A stretch of DNA of 64,000 bases. It comes from Polynucleobacter sp. (GTDB lineage: Bacteria > Pseudomonadota > Gammaproteobacteria > Burkholderiales > Burkholderiaceae). The notes beneath the pieces are model-generated. The model saw only the letters and a program-made list of their open reading frames with translations. It did no database searches and was not told where the DNA came from. Below are positions 52,868 to 62,873 of the stretch, piece after piece; positions within the stretch are counted from its first letter, which is position 1, and each line of letters begins with the position of its first letter. Both the position numbers and the translations under genes were made by a program. The stretch covers positions 1 through 64,000 of the forward strand of contig JAHEBW010000044.1 in the NCBI GenBank assembly GCA_024642065.1, given 5' to 3'.

Positions 52868-54679
52868 ATGGTTAATAATATGAAGCAAATTAAGAAACTC
52901 CTCCTTGTATTTTTGGTCTTTATACCTCAATTAATTTGGGCTTCAGACAATTTTTTGTCTCCAGAGCAGGCATTCAGTGTTAAATGGCAGATCAATACTG
53001 ATTCAGTAGTTGTTAATTTTCAGATTGCTGAAGGTTATTATTTGTATAAGTCAAGTATCTCAGCTAAAGCTGGAAAAGATTCTGAAAGTATTCAATTGAA
53101 GTTGCCTCAGGGTACTAATATTTATGACAAGATTTTTAATAAGAATTTAGAGGTTTATCCCACTAGTTTTTCTTTTGAGATTCCGAACACGTCTTATACA
53201 AAAAATATTTCATACATTGATTTAACATATCAAGGATGCGCAAAAGAGGGTTTGTGTTATCCACCAGAAACAATGCGTATTAGTTCTATCGGAAGACAAG
53301 GGCAGGTCAATAATTCTGATGTGTTTCAACCCCAAAATAACAATGTAGCATTATCTAATTCTGGCGAAGCTTCTGACCCAACATTCATTCAGAGTATTTT
53401 GGTGTCAGATAAGATTTGGAAAATTATTATAAGTTTTATTGTTTTTGGAGTGTTATTGTCATTCACGCCATGTGTTTTACCGATGATACCAATCTTATCT
53501 TCCATAATCATTGGTAAGTCGGGTGATGTTGATAGAAAAGCTTCGAGATCCCACCCAACTCTAATGGCTGTCTCATATAGCGCTGGCATGATAACTGTTT
53601 ATACAGGTATGGGTATTGTTGCTGGCTTATTAGGTGAAAGCTTGTCAATTTATTTGCAGCAACCATATGTGCTAATTACATTCGCAACGATGATATTCAT
53701 TTTTGGATTATCTATGCTTGATGTAATTAAATTTGAAATGCCGGGCTTTCTCCAAAATAAGCTTCTCGATGTTAGTTCTAAAGCATCTGGAGGACGGGTT
53801 CTACCTGTATTTATTATGGGGGCGGTTTCATCTCTGATTATTGGCCCCTGTGTTGCCGGACCATTGGCTGGAACTCTTATATACATTGGGCAAACCAAAG
53901 ATGTGATGGTAGGTGGGGCTGCATTATTTTCAATGGCTTTGGGTATGAGCGTTCCCTTAATTTTGACTGGAATGTCTGCGAATCATTTTCTTCCAAAGGT
54001 GGGACCTTGGATGATTCAAGTAAAAAGTTTTTTTGGTTTTATGTTGTTTGCAATTGCATTATGGATGCTTGTGCCAGTAATACCGGTAAGTTTATTGATG
54101 TTCTTGCTGGGGTTGTATGCAATATTAGCTGCAACATATCTAGGGATATTTAAGAAAATATCAGCGGAATCAACATTCTTAGAGAAGCTATTAAAAATAT
54201 CATCTGTAATGTTTTTTTTCATAGGCATTTCTCAGTGGGTGGGACTTGCCGCAGGAAACGAAAACATTATTAGACCACTAAGTCAGATTGCAATAGTAAA
54301 AGATAGTAATATTCTCATGGAATCTAGAACCCAGTCTGTAAAGTCAGTCGCAGAATTAGATCATCTAATCAAAGTAAGTAAGCAGCCTATAATTTTAGAC
54401 TTCTATGCTGATTGGTGTGTTTCATGTAAGGAGTTGGAGGTTAAAACTTTTGCAGATGATCGCGTTATAAATGCTCTAGAAAATTTCAAAAAAATTAAAG
54501 TTGATGTGACGCAGATCAATGTTGACTCAAGAACACTGCTCAAAAAATATGAATTATATGGACCGCCTGCCATACTATTTGTGAGTAGTGAGGGCAAGTT
54601 GATAAATAGCAAGAAGATTATTGGGTTTATTGAGCCTGATAAGTTAGCTAAACATTTACAGACAGTTCAAAATAATTGA
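52868..54679 (+). CDS. dsbD: Thiol:disulfide interchange protein DsbD
   Basis: DsbD carries electrons from cytoplasmic thioredoxin across the inner membrane to periplasmic thiol proteins. The 603 residues include a signal peptide (ending IWAS), an N-terminal alpha domain with the cysteine pair in YQGCAKEGLCYPPE, eight membrane helices with cysteines in FTPCVLPMIP and IIGPCVAGPLAG, and a C-terminal thioredoxin domain with FYADWCVSCKELE. All six electron-relay cysteines are present. ATG 52880 is an alternative start. Its natural client here is the TlpA protein encoded upstream. Confidence 0.95.
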   Translation: MVNNMKQIKKLLLVFLVFIPQLIWASDNFLSPEQAFSVKWQINTDSVVVNFQIAEGYYLYKSSISAKAGKDSESIQLKLPQGTNIYDKIFNKNLEVYPTSFSFEIPNTSYTKNISYIDLTYQGCAKEGLCYPPETMRISSIGRQGQVNNSDVFQPQNNNVALSNSGEASDPTFIQSILVSDKIWKIIISFIVFGVLLSFTPCVLPMIPILSSIIIGKSGDVDRKASRSHPTLMAVSYSAGMITVYTGMGIVAGLLGESLSIYLQQPYVLITFATMIFIFGLSMLDVIKFEMPGFLQNKLLDVSSKASGGRVLPVFIMGAVSSLIIGPCVAGPLAGTLIYIGQTKDVMVGGAALFSMALGMSVPLILTGMSANHFLPKVGPWMIQVKSFFGFMLFAIALWMLVPVIPVSLLMFLLGLYAILAATYLGIFKKISAESTFLEKLLKISSVMFFFIGISQWVGLAAGNENIIRPLSQIAIVKDSNILMESRTQSVKSVAELDHLIKVSKQPIILDFYADWCVSCKELEVKTFADDRVINALENFKKIKVDVTQINVDSRTLLKKYELYGPPAILFVSSEGKLINSKKIIGFIEPDKLAKHLQTVQNN

Positions 54680-54688
54680 GAGATAGAC

Positions 54689-56584
54689 ATGCCATCATAT
54701 ACAGGAACGGATACAGCAAATACTTGGGTGGTGCCACGATATGGTACAAGTACATCAATTAATTATTATGATGGATTGGGTGGTACTGATACATTAAGTT
54801 TTGATCGTTTGCTTAGATCAAAATTTTCTATTACTAAAGATGCTACAACTGGTGTAATTAGTATTGACACAATTGGGACAGCAAGCTCTTATTTCCATAT
54901 GAGATTAACTAATGTGGAAATTGTCACATTTAACAAGGGTGCAGATGTTGTTAACTTATTAACAATGTTTGCAGGAGCTGCGGATACGACGGCACCAACG
55001 GTGAGCAGTTTTAGTCCTACAGATGGCGCAACAGGTGTTGCGGTGGGTAGTAATATTGTGTTGACCTTTAGTGAGGCGATCCAAAAAGGTACAACGGGAA
55101 CTATTTATTTACGTTCTGGTTCTGCAACGGGTCCGGTGGTTGAGTCATTTGGTGTAAGTAGTGGCTTAGTGACTATCTCAGGATCTACCTTAACCATTAA
55201 TCCTGCGAATAATTTATCGAATGGCACACAGTATTTTGTGACATTTGATTCGGGTGCGATTAAGGATGCTGCTGGGAATGCATACGCAGGAACTTCAATA
55301 TATGACTTTACAACAGTAGATGCTGCGGATACGACGGCACCAACGGTGAGCAGTTTTAGTCCTACAGATGGCGCAACAGGTGTTGCGGTGGGTAGTAATA
55401 TTGTGTTGACCTTTAGTGAGGCGATCCAAAAAGGTACAACGGGAACTATTTATTTACGTTCTGGTTCTGCAACGGGTCCGGTGGTTGAGTCATTTGGTGT
55501 AAGTAGTGACTTAGTGACTATCTCAGGATCTACCTTAACCATTAATCCTGCGAATAATTTAGCTTACAACAAAAAGTACTTTGTGACTTTAGATGCCGGT
55601 TCTATAGCTGATGAATCAGGAAATGCAATAAGAAAAATTGCTACTTATGATTTTAAAACTGGTAAGGATGTTAATGCTCCTGAAGTTATCAATTTTTCGC
55701 CCGAATTTCATGGTGAAAATATTTCTGAGCAGTCTGACATTGTTTTGACTTTTAGTGAAGCAATTAAATTTGGGGGAAAAGGTAAGATTCAGATAAGAAT
55801 AGGTGATGAAAATGGCGAGCTAATTTCTGTGCTGACTTCTAAGTCCTCGGGCATTTCAATTTCTGGTAATGATCTGCGCATAAGTGCTGCGGATATTTTG
55901 GAATTTCAGACAACTTATTGTGTCGTCATTCAAAATGGGTTTGTTAAGGATTATGCTGGTAATTCTTATTCTGGATCGTCAAACTATACATTTACTACTG
56001 AAAATGATGTAACAGCACCTGAACTTTTGTCAATTTCATCATCCAGCGATGATGAATATTCTCCTGGTACTCAGATTGAATTAACCTTTAGTGAGTCTAT
56101 AGTCGTTGGGGATGGTTCACTGGAGATTATTAATTCAGATCTTGGTTATTCATATTTGTTTGATTTGGGTGATGAGAATTCAATTTCGATTGACGAAAAT
56201 CAACTATCTCTTGTGCTACCTGAAGATTTGATTGGTGGTAATGAATATCACTTAATGCTTAATTCTGGAGTTATCCAAGACTTGCACTCGAATCAGCAAG
56301 CTTTAGTTGATGTATTGATATCGATCCCTTTATCCGATTCAGATGATGATTCGGATGATGATTCAGATGATGATTCAGATGAATTTGTAAGGCTTTTAAA
56401 GCTTAATTATGAAGATCTTCAGGTTGGCAAAGCAAATGGCAACTTTGAAAGGTCTAATGATGTTTACTATAAGCACACGGAAAGGTTTTTCGATACACAT
56501 GAATCAAGTGCAATTTACTCTGATTCTGCAGAGATTCAAAAAAATGATTATGATGGATTAATTAAAATACAGTTTGTGATTTAA
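54689..56584 (+). CDS. Ig-like (Big_5/SwmB) repeat protein, predicted secreted
   Basis: A 631-residue protein without Sec signal. Residues about 1-95 form a head domain starting MPSYTGTDTANTW. Four Ig-like units follow, each opening like TTAPTVSSFSPTDGATGVAV and containing IVLTFSEAI; the first two are almost identical at DNA level. Near residue 550 is an acidic (DSDD)4 stretch, then an 80-residue tail ending IKIQFVI. Big_5 units are common in secreted and surface proteins. With no Sec signal and a hydrophobic end, type I secretion is possible. It is nine bases after dsbD; the next gene shares one Ig-like unit. Confidence 0.8.
   Translation: MPSYTGTDTANTWVVPRYGTSTSINYYDGLGGTDTLSFDRLLRSKFSITKDATTGVISIDTIGTASSYFHMRLTNVEIVTFNKGADVVNLLTMFAGAADTTAPTVSSFSPTDGATGVAVGSNIVLTFSEAIQKGTTGTIYLRSGSATGPVVESFGVSSGLVTISGSTLTINPANNLSNGTQYFVTFDSGAIKDAAGNAYAGTSIYDFTTVDAADTTAPTVSSFSPTDGATGVAVGSNIVLTFSEAIQKGTTGTIYLRSGSATGPVVESFGVSSDLVTISGSTLTINPANNLAYNKKYFVTLDAGSIADESGNAIRKIATYDFKTGKDVNAPEVINFSPEFHGENISEQSDIVLTFSEAIKFGGKGKIQIRIGDENGELISVLTSKSSGISISGNDLRISAADILEFQTTYCVVIQNGFVKDYAGNSYSGSSNYTFTTENDVTAPELLSISSSSDDEYSPGTQIELTFSESIVVGDGSLEIINSDLGYSYLFDLGDENSISIDENQLSLVLPEDLIGGNEYHLMLNSGVIQDLHSNQQALVDVLISIPLSDSDDDSDDDSDDDSDEFVRLLKLNYEDLQVGKANGNFERSNDVYYKHTERFFDTHESSAIYSDSAEIQKNDYDGLIKIQFVI
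54977..55561 (+). repeat. Two 240-bp direct repeats, one mismatch, period 345 bp
   Basis: 54977-55216 and 55322-55561 are identical except for one G/A difference (about 55164 versus 55509). They encode most of two consecutive Ig-like domains (115 residues per unit). The near identity points to a recent duplication or ongoing gene conversion. Confidence 0.93.
56336..56383 (+). repeat. Four 12-bp tandem repeats encoding DSDD
   Basis: GATTCAGATGAT is repeated four times with two single-base changes, giving (DSDD)3-DSDE near the end of the Ig-like protein. Units are multiples of three, so copy changes would alter only the length of the acidic stretch. Confidence 0.9.
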
Positions 56585-56624
56585 TTTTTACGGACTTGGT
56601 TCTAGCCATAACGGTGGGAAGTTT

Positions 56625-58544
56625 ATGCGAAAAAAAGGAAAGCTATTCCTTGATGATTTCTCTGCTATAAATAGTCTTGATGATTATTTTAATGATCATC
56701 AACTATTGCGTTCGACTCGAGTTGTTAGAGATATTGCGGCATCTAATAAGACAACAGCAGTGGCAGTGATGAACCAACCTTTTTCGAGTGTTATCGATAA
56801 GGCTAGTGATGTTGACTGGGTCAAGTTAAATTTGTCTGCCGGCCATATTTATCAAATTGATTTGCGTGGCTTAGATACTGGTCATGGGACTCTTAGTGAT
56901 CCTTTTATTAAGGGAATTTATGGCTCTAATGGAAAATCCTTAGGCGCGATTTACTCTGATGATGATTCGGGTGAAGGGCGTAATGCTCACTTAACATTCG
57001 CACCAACAACGTCTGGAATTTATTATGTAGCAGCAGCGGCTTATGGAAAGCTGACAGGAAGCTATTCTCTATTGGTTAGTGAAGACTTAACTGCTCCTAC
57101 ATTGACTTCAATTCAACCAATCCAAGATGGTGCGGTAGCAGTAAATACAAATATCACTATTCAATTTTCTGAGGTTGTGGAAGCCGCTGGTGGCAGTATT
57201 CATATTATTGGCGATGATGGTCATCAGATTAATATCCTTGCTTTAGATATCAATCAAGTTCAAATTGTTGGGCAGCAAGTCACAATTAATCCCTCTATAA
57301 ATTTACATCCAGGTATAACCTATACAGTGTCATTAGATGCTAATGCATTTAAAGATTCATCTGGTAATGCCCATATTGGACTTGCTCGTGGAGTTTATGA
57401 ATTTACAACTGAAGTAAATTCAGATCTATCCAGTAGTTTGTCAGACTGGACAATAATGGTCTACATGGCTGCTGATAACGATTTGGAATCATATGCTCTA
57501 TCAGATATGAATGAATTAGAGCAAATTGCAAATTTGTCTGGTTTATCAATTACAGCGCTACTTGATCGGTCAACCAGTTATGATTCAACTAATGGCAATT
57601 GGTCTGATACTCGTGTAGGTGCAGTCCAAGCTGACTCAAGTTCAAGTGTAATTAGTTTTACCTCTGAAAATTCATGGGGGGAATTGGATACTGGTAATTC
57701 ACAAACATTGACTGACTTTATTTTATGGTCGGTCGAAAATCGACCCGCTGAAAATTATGCTCTTGTCATTTGGAATCATGGTGGCGGCATTGATGGTATT
57801 GCTTGGGATGACTCTTCAAATGGCTATTTGACCATGAATGAGATTAGTAGGTCTTTAAATACCGCTATTTCAAGCAGGACTGATGATAATCTGGATAAGT
57901 TTGGTTTGATTGCGATGGATGCATGTTTGATGGGTATGATTGAAGTTGCATACCCACTCACAGGCATGGCGGAGTATGTGGTTTTATCTGAAGAATTAGT
58001 TCCAGGCACTGGCTTTGCATATGATGATTGGTTGAGTGTATTTTCATCTTCGGATGTAACTCCTTTGCAGTTGGGTGACGCAGCATTGAATAGCTATGCC
58101 AATGAATATGCTTGGGATTCCGATATTACTTTATCAAATTTAGATATGTCACAGATGGGTGTGCTGGTTGATTCCTTGAATCAGTTTACACAGTTAGCGA
58201 TTAATGCCAACTCAAGAGACTTGAAAGCAATATCAAAAGCTGTAGCCGGTGCAAGAGATTACCCAAGTGATCAAAGTTATGATTTTGCTGATTTAGGTCA
58301 CGCTATGGATCTGATTTCTACTGGTCGAAGTGTGACGAACATGGCATTAAAAAATGCTGCAAGTGCAGTCAGTGATGCTGTCGATTTGCTAGTTCACGCA
58401 GAGGTTGGTACGGTCAGTCAAGCATCTGGAGTAAGCATTTATTTGCCTTATGGAAATGAATTAATTTCTTCTACTTATAATTCAAGTAGCTATACATTTC
58501 TTCAGGCGGTACCTCTTTGGGATGATTTTTTGAGGGTTATCTAA
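56625..58544 (+). CDS. Clostripain-family (C11) cysteine peptidase with PPC-like and Ig-like domains
   Basis: A 639-residue predicted secreted protease. Residues about 55-150 form a PPC-like beta domain (SDVDWVKLNLSAGHIYQIDL), 155-265 an Ig-like Big_5 unit like those of the preceding protein, and 275-639 the clostripain domain. The latter has IMVYMAADNDLESYALSDMN, the catalytic histidine in VIWNHGGGIDGI (His385) and the catalytic cysteine in LIAMDACLMGMIE (Cys434). No Sec signal peptide is visible; the end is DDFLRVI. C11 peptidases cut after Arg or Lys, which are scarce in the giant acidic protein. It is probably cotranscribed with the Ig-like gene. Confidence 0.87.
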   Translation: MRKKGKLFLDDFSAINSLDDYFNDHQLLRSTRVVRDIAASNKTTAVAVMNQPFSSVIDKASDVDWVKLNLSAGHIYQIDLRGLDTGHGTLSDPFIKGIYGSNGKSLGAIYSDDDSGEGRNAHLTFAPTTSGIYYVAAAAYGKLTGSYSLLVSEDLTAPTLTSIQPIQDGAVAVNTNITIQFSEVVEAAGGSIHIIGDDGHQINILALDINQVQIVGQQVTINPSINLHPGITYTVSLDANAFKDSSGNAHIGLARGVYEFTTEVNSDLSSSLSDWTIMVYMAADNDLESYALSDMNELEQIANLSGLSITALLDRSTSYDSTNGNWSDTRVGAVQADSSSSVISFTSENSWGELDTGNSQTLTDFILWSVENRPAENYALVIWNHGGGIDGIAWDDSSNGYLTMNEISRSLNTAISSRTDDNLDKFGLIAMDACLMGMIEVAYPLTGMAEYVVLSEELVPGTGFAYDDWLSVFSSSDVTPLQLGDAALNSYANEYAWDSDITLSNLDMSQMGVLVDSLNQFTQLAINANSRDLKAISKAVAGARDYPSDQSYDFADLGHAMDLISTGRSVTNMALKNAASAVSDAVDLLVHAEVGTVSQASGVSIYLPYGNELISSTYNSSSYTFLQAVPLWDDFLRVI

Positions 58545-58554
58545 GGCAACTGAA

Positions 58555-60441
58555 TCAGTAATTTAATGCTTGGATGACTCGTTTCGCACATTCTGTGACA
58601 GTATATTTTTCTGTGTCAAGTATGATGTCCGGGTTAATAGGTGCTTCATAGGATGAGTCTATGCCTGTAAAGTTTTTTATCAATCCCGCCCTCGCTTTTT
58701 TGTATAAGCCTTTGGGGTCACGCATTTCAGCGGTGCTTAAGGGTGTGTTGACATAAATCTCAAGAAACTCATTGGTGCTAAAAAGTGATCTTGCAAATTC
58801 ACGATCTTTTTGAAATGGCGATATCAGGGTGACTAAAACTATTAAGCCTGCATCAGCCATCAGCCTAGCAACTTCGGCCACTCGACGAATATTTTCAATC
58901 CGATCTGATTCTGTAAATCCTAAGTCTTTATTAAGTCCATGTCGGACATTATCACCATCAAGAATGTAGCAATGTTTTCCAAGTGAAAAAAGTTTCTCTT
59001 CGACTAAGTTTGCAATAGTACTTTTGCCTGATCCCGATAGTCCAGTAAACCACAACACTTTAGGTGTTTGATTCTTTATCTGTGAGCGCTCTTTTGAGGT
59101 TATTTTGAAATATTGAGGAACTATGTTTTGGGAGCGTCTGAGGGCGAAATCGATGACACCTGCACCAACGGTATTATTGGTAAGTTTATCAATCAAAATA
59201 AAACTACCAAGTGTGGAGTTATCTAGATAAGGTTCAAATACTAAATTTTGATCAGTATGAAGGTTGCATACAGATATTGAGTTTAATCCTAAGTAAGTAG
59301 CTGCAATATGCTCTAGGGTATTAACGTTGATGATGTATTTAATTTTTGTGATGGATGTGTTGACTGTTTTTGAACCACATTTAAGTAGGTATTGTCTTCC
59401 GGGGTGAAGTTCTTCTTCTGACATCCAGATGATTTTGGCTTCAAATTGGTCAGCAAGGATAGCTGGGTCATTTTTGGCGCAAATGACGTCACCGCGTGAA
59501 ATATCAATTTCCTCATCGAGTGTGATGGTGATGGCTTGGTTTTGTTGTGCACTTTTCAGTGGGCCATCTTTGGTAATAATCTCTTTAATTCGGGTGATTT
59601 TCCCTGAAGGCAATACCTGAATTTCATCGCCACATTGAATGCTTCCCGATGAAATGGTTCCTGCATATCCTCTGAAATTTGAATCCGGTCTGTTAACCCA
59701 CTGAACTGGCAATCTAAAGGACTGTTTGGAGACTTTTTTGCTGGGTGACACATTCTCTAAATGCTCAAGAAGTGTAGGGCCTTTGTGCCATGTCATATGG
59801 ATACTTCGCCTGGTAATATTGTCTCCGTTCAGAGCTGAGAGGGGTATAGGAGTGATATTTAGAAGCTTAATTTTTTTGGCAAATTGAACATACTCATGAG
59901 TCAATAAGTCGAATTGCTTTTGGGAGTAATCAACTAAATCCATTTTGTTGATAGCAAGAATAACTTCTTGAACGCCCATTAGTGAGGCTAAAAAACTATG
60001 CCGCTTGGTTTGAGTTAAAACCCCTTTGGTGGCATCTATCAGAACTATGGCTAGGTCAGCGGTTGATGCTCCGGTAATCATGTTTCTGGTGTATTGCTCA
60101 TGTCCAGGTGTATCAGCAACAATAAATTTTCTTTGGTCGGTGGAGAAGAATCGATAGGCAACATCAATCGTAATTCCTTGCTCCCTTTCGGCAGCCAATC
60201 CATCAACTAATAATGCAAAGTCAATCTTGTCTCCTTGCGTCCCCATTTTTTTTGAGTCAATTTCTAATGATTTCATCTGATCTTCAAAAATCATTTTTGA
60301 TTCGTATAAAAGGCGACCTATTAACGTACTTTTTCCGTCATCGACACTTCCGCATGTGATAAATCTCAATAGAGTTTTATTTTGTTGTGTTTTCAAGTAC
60401 CGGTGAAGGTCTTGACTTGTTTGATGATGGTTGATGTGCAT
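58555..60441 (-). CDS. cysNC: Bifunctional sulfate adenylyltransferase subunit 1 / APS kinase
   Basis: A 628-residue fusion making activated sulfate. The GTPase part (about 20-440) has GSVDDGKSTLIGRLL, DTPGHEQYTRNM and NKMDLVD. The APS kinase part (about 455-628) has GLSGSGKSTIAN at 467, DGDNVRHGLNKDLGF and a phosphorylation-site region VTLISPFQKDREFAR. With CysD it forms APS, which the kinase turns into PAPS. Many betaproteobacteria reduce APS directly, so a kinase suggests a need for PAPS itself, such as for the sulfotransferase at 33641. It follows cysD with a TAATG overlap. Confidence 0.94.
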   Translation of the reverse strand: MHINHHQTSQDLHRYLKTQQNKTLLRFITCGSVDDGKSTLIGRLLYESKMIFEDQMKSLEIDSKKMGTQGDKIDFALLVDGLAAEREQGITIDVAYRFFSTDQRKFIVADTPGHEQYTRNMITGASTADLAIVLIDATKGVLTQTKRHSFLASLMGVQEVILAINKMDLVDYSQKQFDLLTHEYVQFAKKIKLLNITPIPLSALNGDNITRRSIHMTWHKGPTLLEHLENVSPSKKVSKQSFRLPVQWVNRPDSNFRGYAGTISSGSIQCGDEIQVLPSGKITRIKEIITKDGPLKSAQQNQAITITLDEEIDISRGDVICAKNDPAILADQFEAKIIWMSEEELHPGRQYLLKCGSKTVNTSITKIKYIINVNTLEHIAATYLGLNSISVCNLHTDQNLVFEPYLDNSTLGSFILIDKLTNNTVGAGVIDFALRRSQNIVPQYFKITSKERSQIKNQTPKVLWFTGLSGSGKSTIANLVEEKLFSLGKHCYILDGDNVRHGLNKDLGFTESDRIENIRRVAEVARLMADAGLIVLVTLISPFQKDREFARSLFSTNEFLEIYVNTPLSTAEMRDPKGLYKKARAGLIKNFTGIDSSYEAPINPDIILDTEKYTVTECAKRVIQALNY

Positions 60442-62000
60442 TAGAAATAACCTTCTTGCTTTTTCTTTTCCATAGAGGCATTGCTGTCATGGTCAATCAT
60501 GCGCCCCTGTCGTTCAGAGGTCTTGGATAGAAGCATTTCTTGAATGATTTCTGGCAATGTTGCTGCGTCAGAATCAATAGCGCCCGTTAATGGATAGCAA
60601 CCAAGCGTTCTAAATCGGACTCTTTTAATTTGAGGTATTTCCCCAGGATTTAGTGGTGTTCGATCATCATCCACCATGATCCAGGTATCATTTCTATAGA
60701 CTACTGGACGTTCTTTTGCGAAATACAGGGGGACAATTGGTATATTTTCTAAAAAGATATATTGCCAAATGTCCAGTTCTGTCCAGTTTGATAAAGGGAA
60801 TACTCTAATGGTCTCTCCATTATTCTTTCGGGTGTTATATAAATTCCAAAGCTCAGGCCTTTGATTTTTTGGATCCCAGCGATGCTGATCATTTCTAAAA
60901 GAAAAAATACGTTCTTTGGCGCGTGATTTTTCTTCATCACGGCGTGCGCCACCAAAAGCCACATCGAATTTATATCGATCGAGTGCTTGTTTTAGAGCTT
61001 CTGTTTTCATGATATCGGTATGAATTTGTGAGCCGTGCACAAATGGATTGATATCCTTATCGATGCCATCAGGATTTGTGTAGACAATTAATTCAAATCC
61101 ATACTCTTTAGCCATTTGATCTCTAAAGCGGTACATATCTTGAAATTTCCAACGCGTGTCTACGTGAAGAAGTGGAAATGGTAGCTTCGCAGGGTAAAAC
61201 GCTTTCATTGCTAAGTGCAACATCACGGCGCTGTCTTTGCCAATGGAGTAAAGCATGACAGGGTTGTTCGCCTCAGCGATTACTTCACGCATGATGTGGA
61301 TGCTTTCTGCTTCAAGCATCTCCAGGTGTGTTAGTTGATTAGAATTTTTGATGAGAGTATGGTTGGTAGGCTTTGAAATTGGTAGATGTGCGCCCTTTTT
61401 TTTGAGGGGCGTGGTGTGAATTTTAATTTTTCTCTGTAAGAGAGTTAGTTCTTGGCAATATTTTAAATCAGCAATATCTGTATGTATTTCATTAATCTGA
61501 TCATCCATACCCATTAATTTTTCACACATAAGCGTGTAATTGGTATCAACGGGTGGCTGATCATGAAAGCTCCACAAGTGCACCTTTTTAATCCGCGCGT
61601 GCAGTATGTGAAGACCTCTTATTTTGTCCTGTAGGGATTCAATTTGGCCTGAATTGTTGAGGCGAGTATTTTTTTTATGCCATTCAACCTTTTGAAGTAA
61701 TGAGAGAAATGATCGATGATTGATATTTTTGTTGTGATGTAATTCAAGAAATGTTTGCAACTCTGTTGCAGTAAAAATTTTTTCAGAATTAATTAATGCT
61801 TGTATACAGCTGGCGTCAAGCCAGAGAGATTCGAGTCTTGGTCGACCAGCATTAACTTTGGTTTCAATATTAGTCGAATAGTTCTTGTAGGCTGCAATAA
61901 TGGTTGGGCGACTCAAGCCCGTGACTTTGGCAATTTCAGATAGACTATTCCCGGCTAATTTCATCTGCAGGGCTTTTTGTTTAGCATTTATTTTGCTCAT
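60441..62000 (-). CDS. cysD: Sulfate adenylyltransferase subunit 2 (CysD) with N-terminal double-HTH extension
   Basis: Residues about 222-519 are a complete CysD of normal length: [18 protein letters not shown], the PP-loop [34 protein letters not shown] and a C-terminal QGRMIDHD. CysD joins ATP and sulfate to APS. Residues 1-221 are extra: an HTH ([19 protein letters not shown]) followed by GRPRLESLW and a second wHTH-like block ([14 protein letters not shown]), a layout like IS630-type DNA-binding domains. A Gln/Lys-rich helical linker follows. No Shine-Dalgarno and start pair was found at the junction, so the fusion appears real. It heads the cysD-cysNC operon. Confidence 0.88.
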   Translation of the reverse strand: MSKINAKQKALQMKLAGNSLSEIAKVTGLSRPTIIAAYKNYSTNIETKVNAGRPRLESLWLDASCIQALINSEKIFTATELQTFLELHHNKNINHRSFLSLLQKVEWHKKNTRLNNSGQIESLQDKIRGLHILHARIKKVHLWSFHDQPPVDTNYTLMCEKLMGMDDQINEIHTDIADLKYCQELTLLQRKIKIHTTPLKKKGAHLPISKPTNHTLIKNSNQLTHLEMLEAESIHIMREVIAEANNPVMLYSIGKDSAVMLHLAMKAFYPAKLPFPLLHVDTRWKFQDMYRFRDQMAKEYGFELIVYTNPDGIDKDINPFVHGSQIHTDIMKTEALKQALDRYKFDVAFGGARRDEEKSRAKERIFSFRNDQHRWDPKNQRPELWNLYNTRKNNGETIRVFPLSNWTELDIWQYIFLENIPIVPLYFAKERPVVYRNDTWIMVDDDRTPLNPGEIPQIKRVRFRTLGCYPLTGAIDSDAATLPEIIQEMLLSKTSERQGRMIDHDSNASMEKKKQEGYF

Positions 62001-62099
62001 GCTTAATTAAACATTATATTTTTTACTAGGTAAAGTTTTTAATTGTTAATTCTCATCGGGTGGTAATATCACGGACTACTTTTGATATTCACTATCTAT

Positions 62100-62870
62100 A
62101 TGCTTATATTGTCTGGTTTTCTAACGGGGCTTTTGGTTGGCTTGACCGGTGTGGGTGGTGGTGCACTCATGACTCCCATATTGTTGATTTTTTTTGGGTT
62201 TGCCCCAACAACAGCCATAGGGACAGACCTTTTTTTTGCGGCCTTTACAAAAATTGTTGCAGGTGGGGTTCATCACGCTAGTGGGCTTATTGATTGGCAA
62301 GTGCTAAAGAGAATGTGGCTTGGTAGCTTGCCGGCATCTGGACTGACTATATTTTTGATCAAAGACTTTGATGGTTTATTACAGACTGATCTTTTAAAAG
62401 ATGCTATCGCCTATTTGGTCGTATTAACAGCCTTAGGCATCTTGTTGCAAGGACACTTACAGCGTTTAGGCAAGAAATTCAGAATCAATGATCATGAGAG
62501 TTTTAAATACTTTCAACCGCCATTGACCGTAATGGCAGGTGCCTTATTAGGTGTATTGGTCACATTGACGTCTATTGGTGCAGGTGCGTTGGGAGCCGTT
62601 TTCCTAACATACTTATATCCCCTGCGACTTCATCCTGCGCGATTAGTCGCCACAGATATAGTTCATGCAATACCATTAGCGTTATTTGCCGGGCTTGGAC
62701 ATTTATTAATTGGTCATGTCGACTTTCTTTTGTTGGGGGCTCTGTTATTGGGTTCTGTGCCTGGGGCTTATATTGGTGCTAGGTTATCCTCTTCATTACC
62801 GTCGAAATCAATCAAACTCATATTAGCACTGGTATTGATCATTGTTAGTATGAAACTACTACTCATTTAA
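62100..62870 (+). CDS. TauE/SafE-family membrane permease
   Basis: A protein of about 256 residues with seven to eight hydrophobic helices. It opens MLILSGFLTGLLVGLTGVGGGALMTP, the glycine-rich signature of TauE/SafE/YfcA proteins, and repeats a related block in the second half (LLGVLVTLTSIGAGALGAVF). Members move sulfite, sulfoacetate or sulfate. Lying between cysD-cysNC and cysQ, it most likely imports or exports an inorganic sulfur anion. The track begins at a TTG (62082); the ATG at 62100 gives the usual family start, but neither has a clear ribosome binding site. Confidence 0.85.
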   Translation: MLILSGFLTGLLVGLTGVGGGALMTPILLIFFGFAPTTAIGTDLFFAAFTKIVAGGVHHASGLIDWQVLKRMWLGSLPASGLTIFLIKDFDGLLQTDLLKDAIAYLVVLTALGILLQGHLQRLGKKFRINDHESFKYFQPPLTVMAGALLGVLVTLTSIGAGALGAVFLTYLYPLRLHPARLVATDIVHAIPLALFAGLGHLLIGHVDFLLLGALLLGSVPGAYIGARLSSSLPSKSIKLILALVLIIVSMKLLLI

Positions 62871-62873
62871 CTC

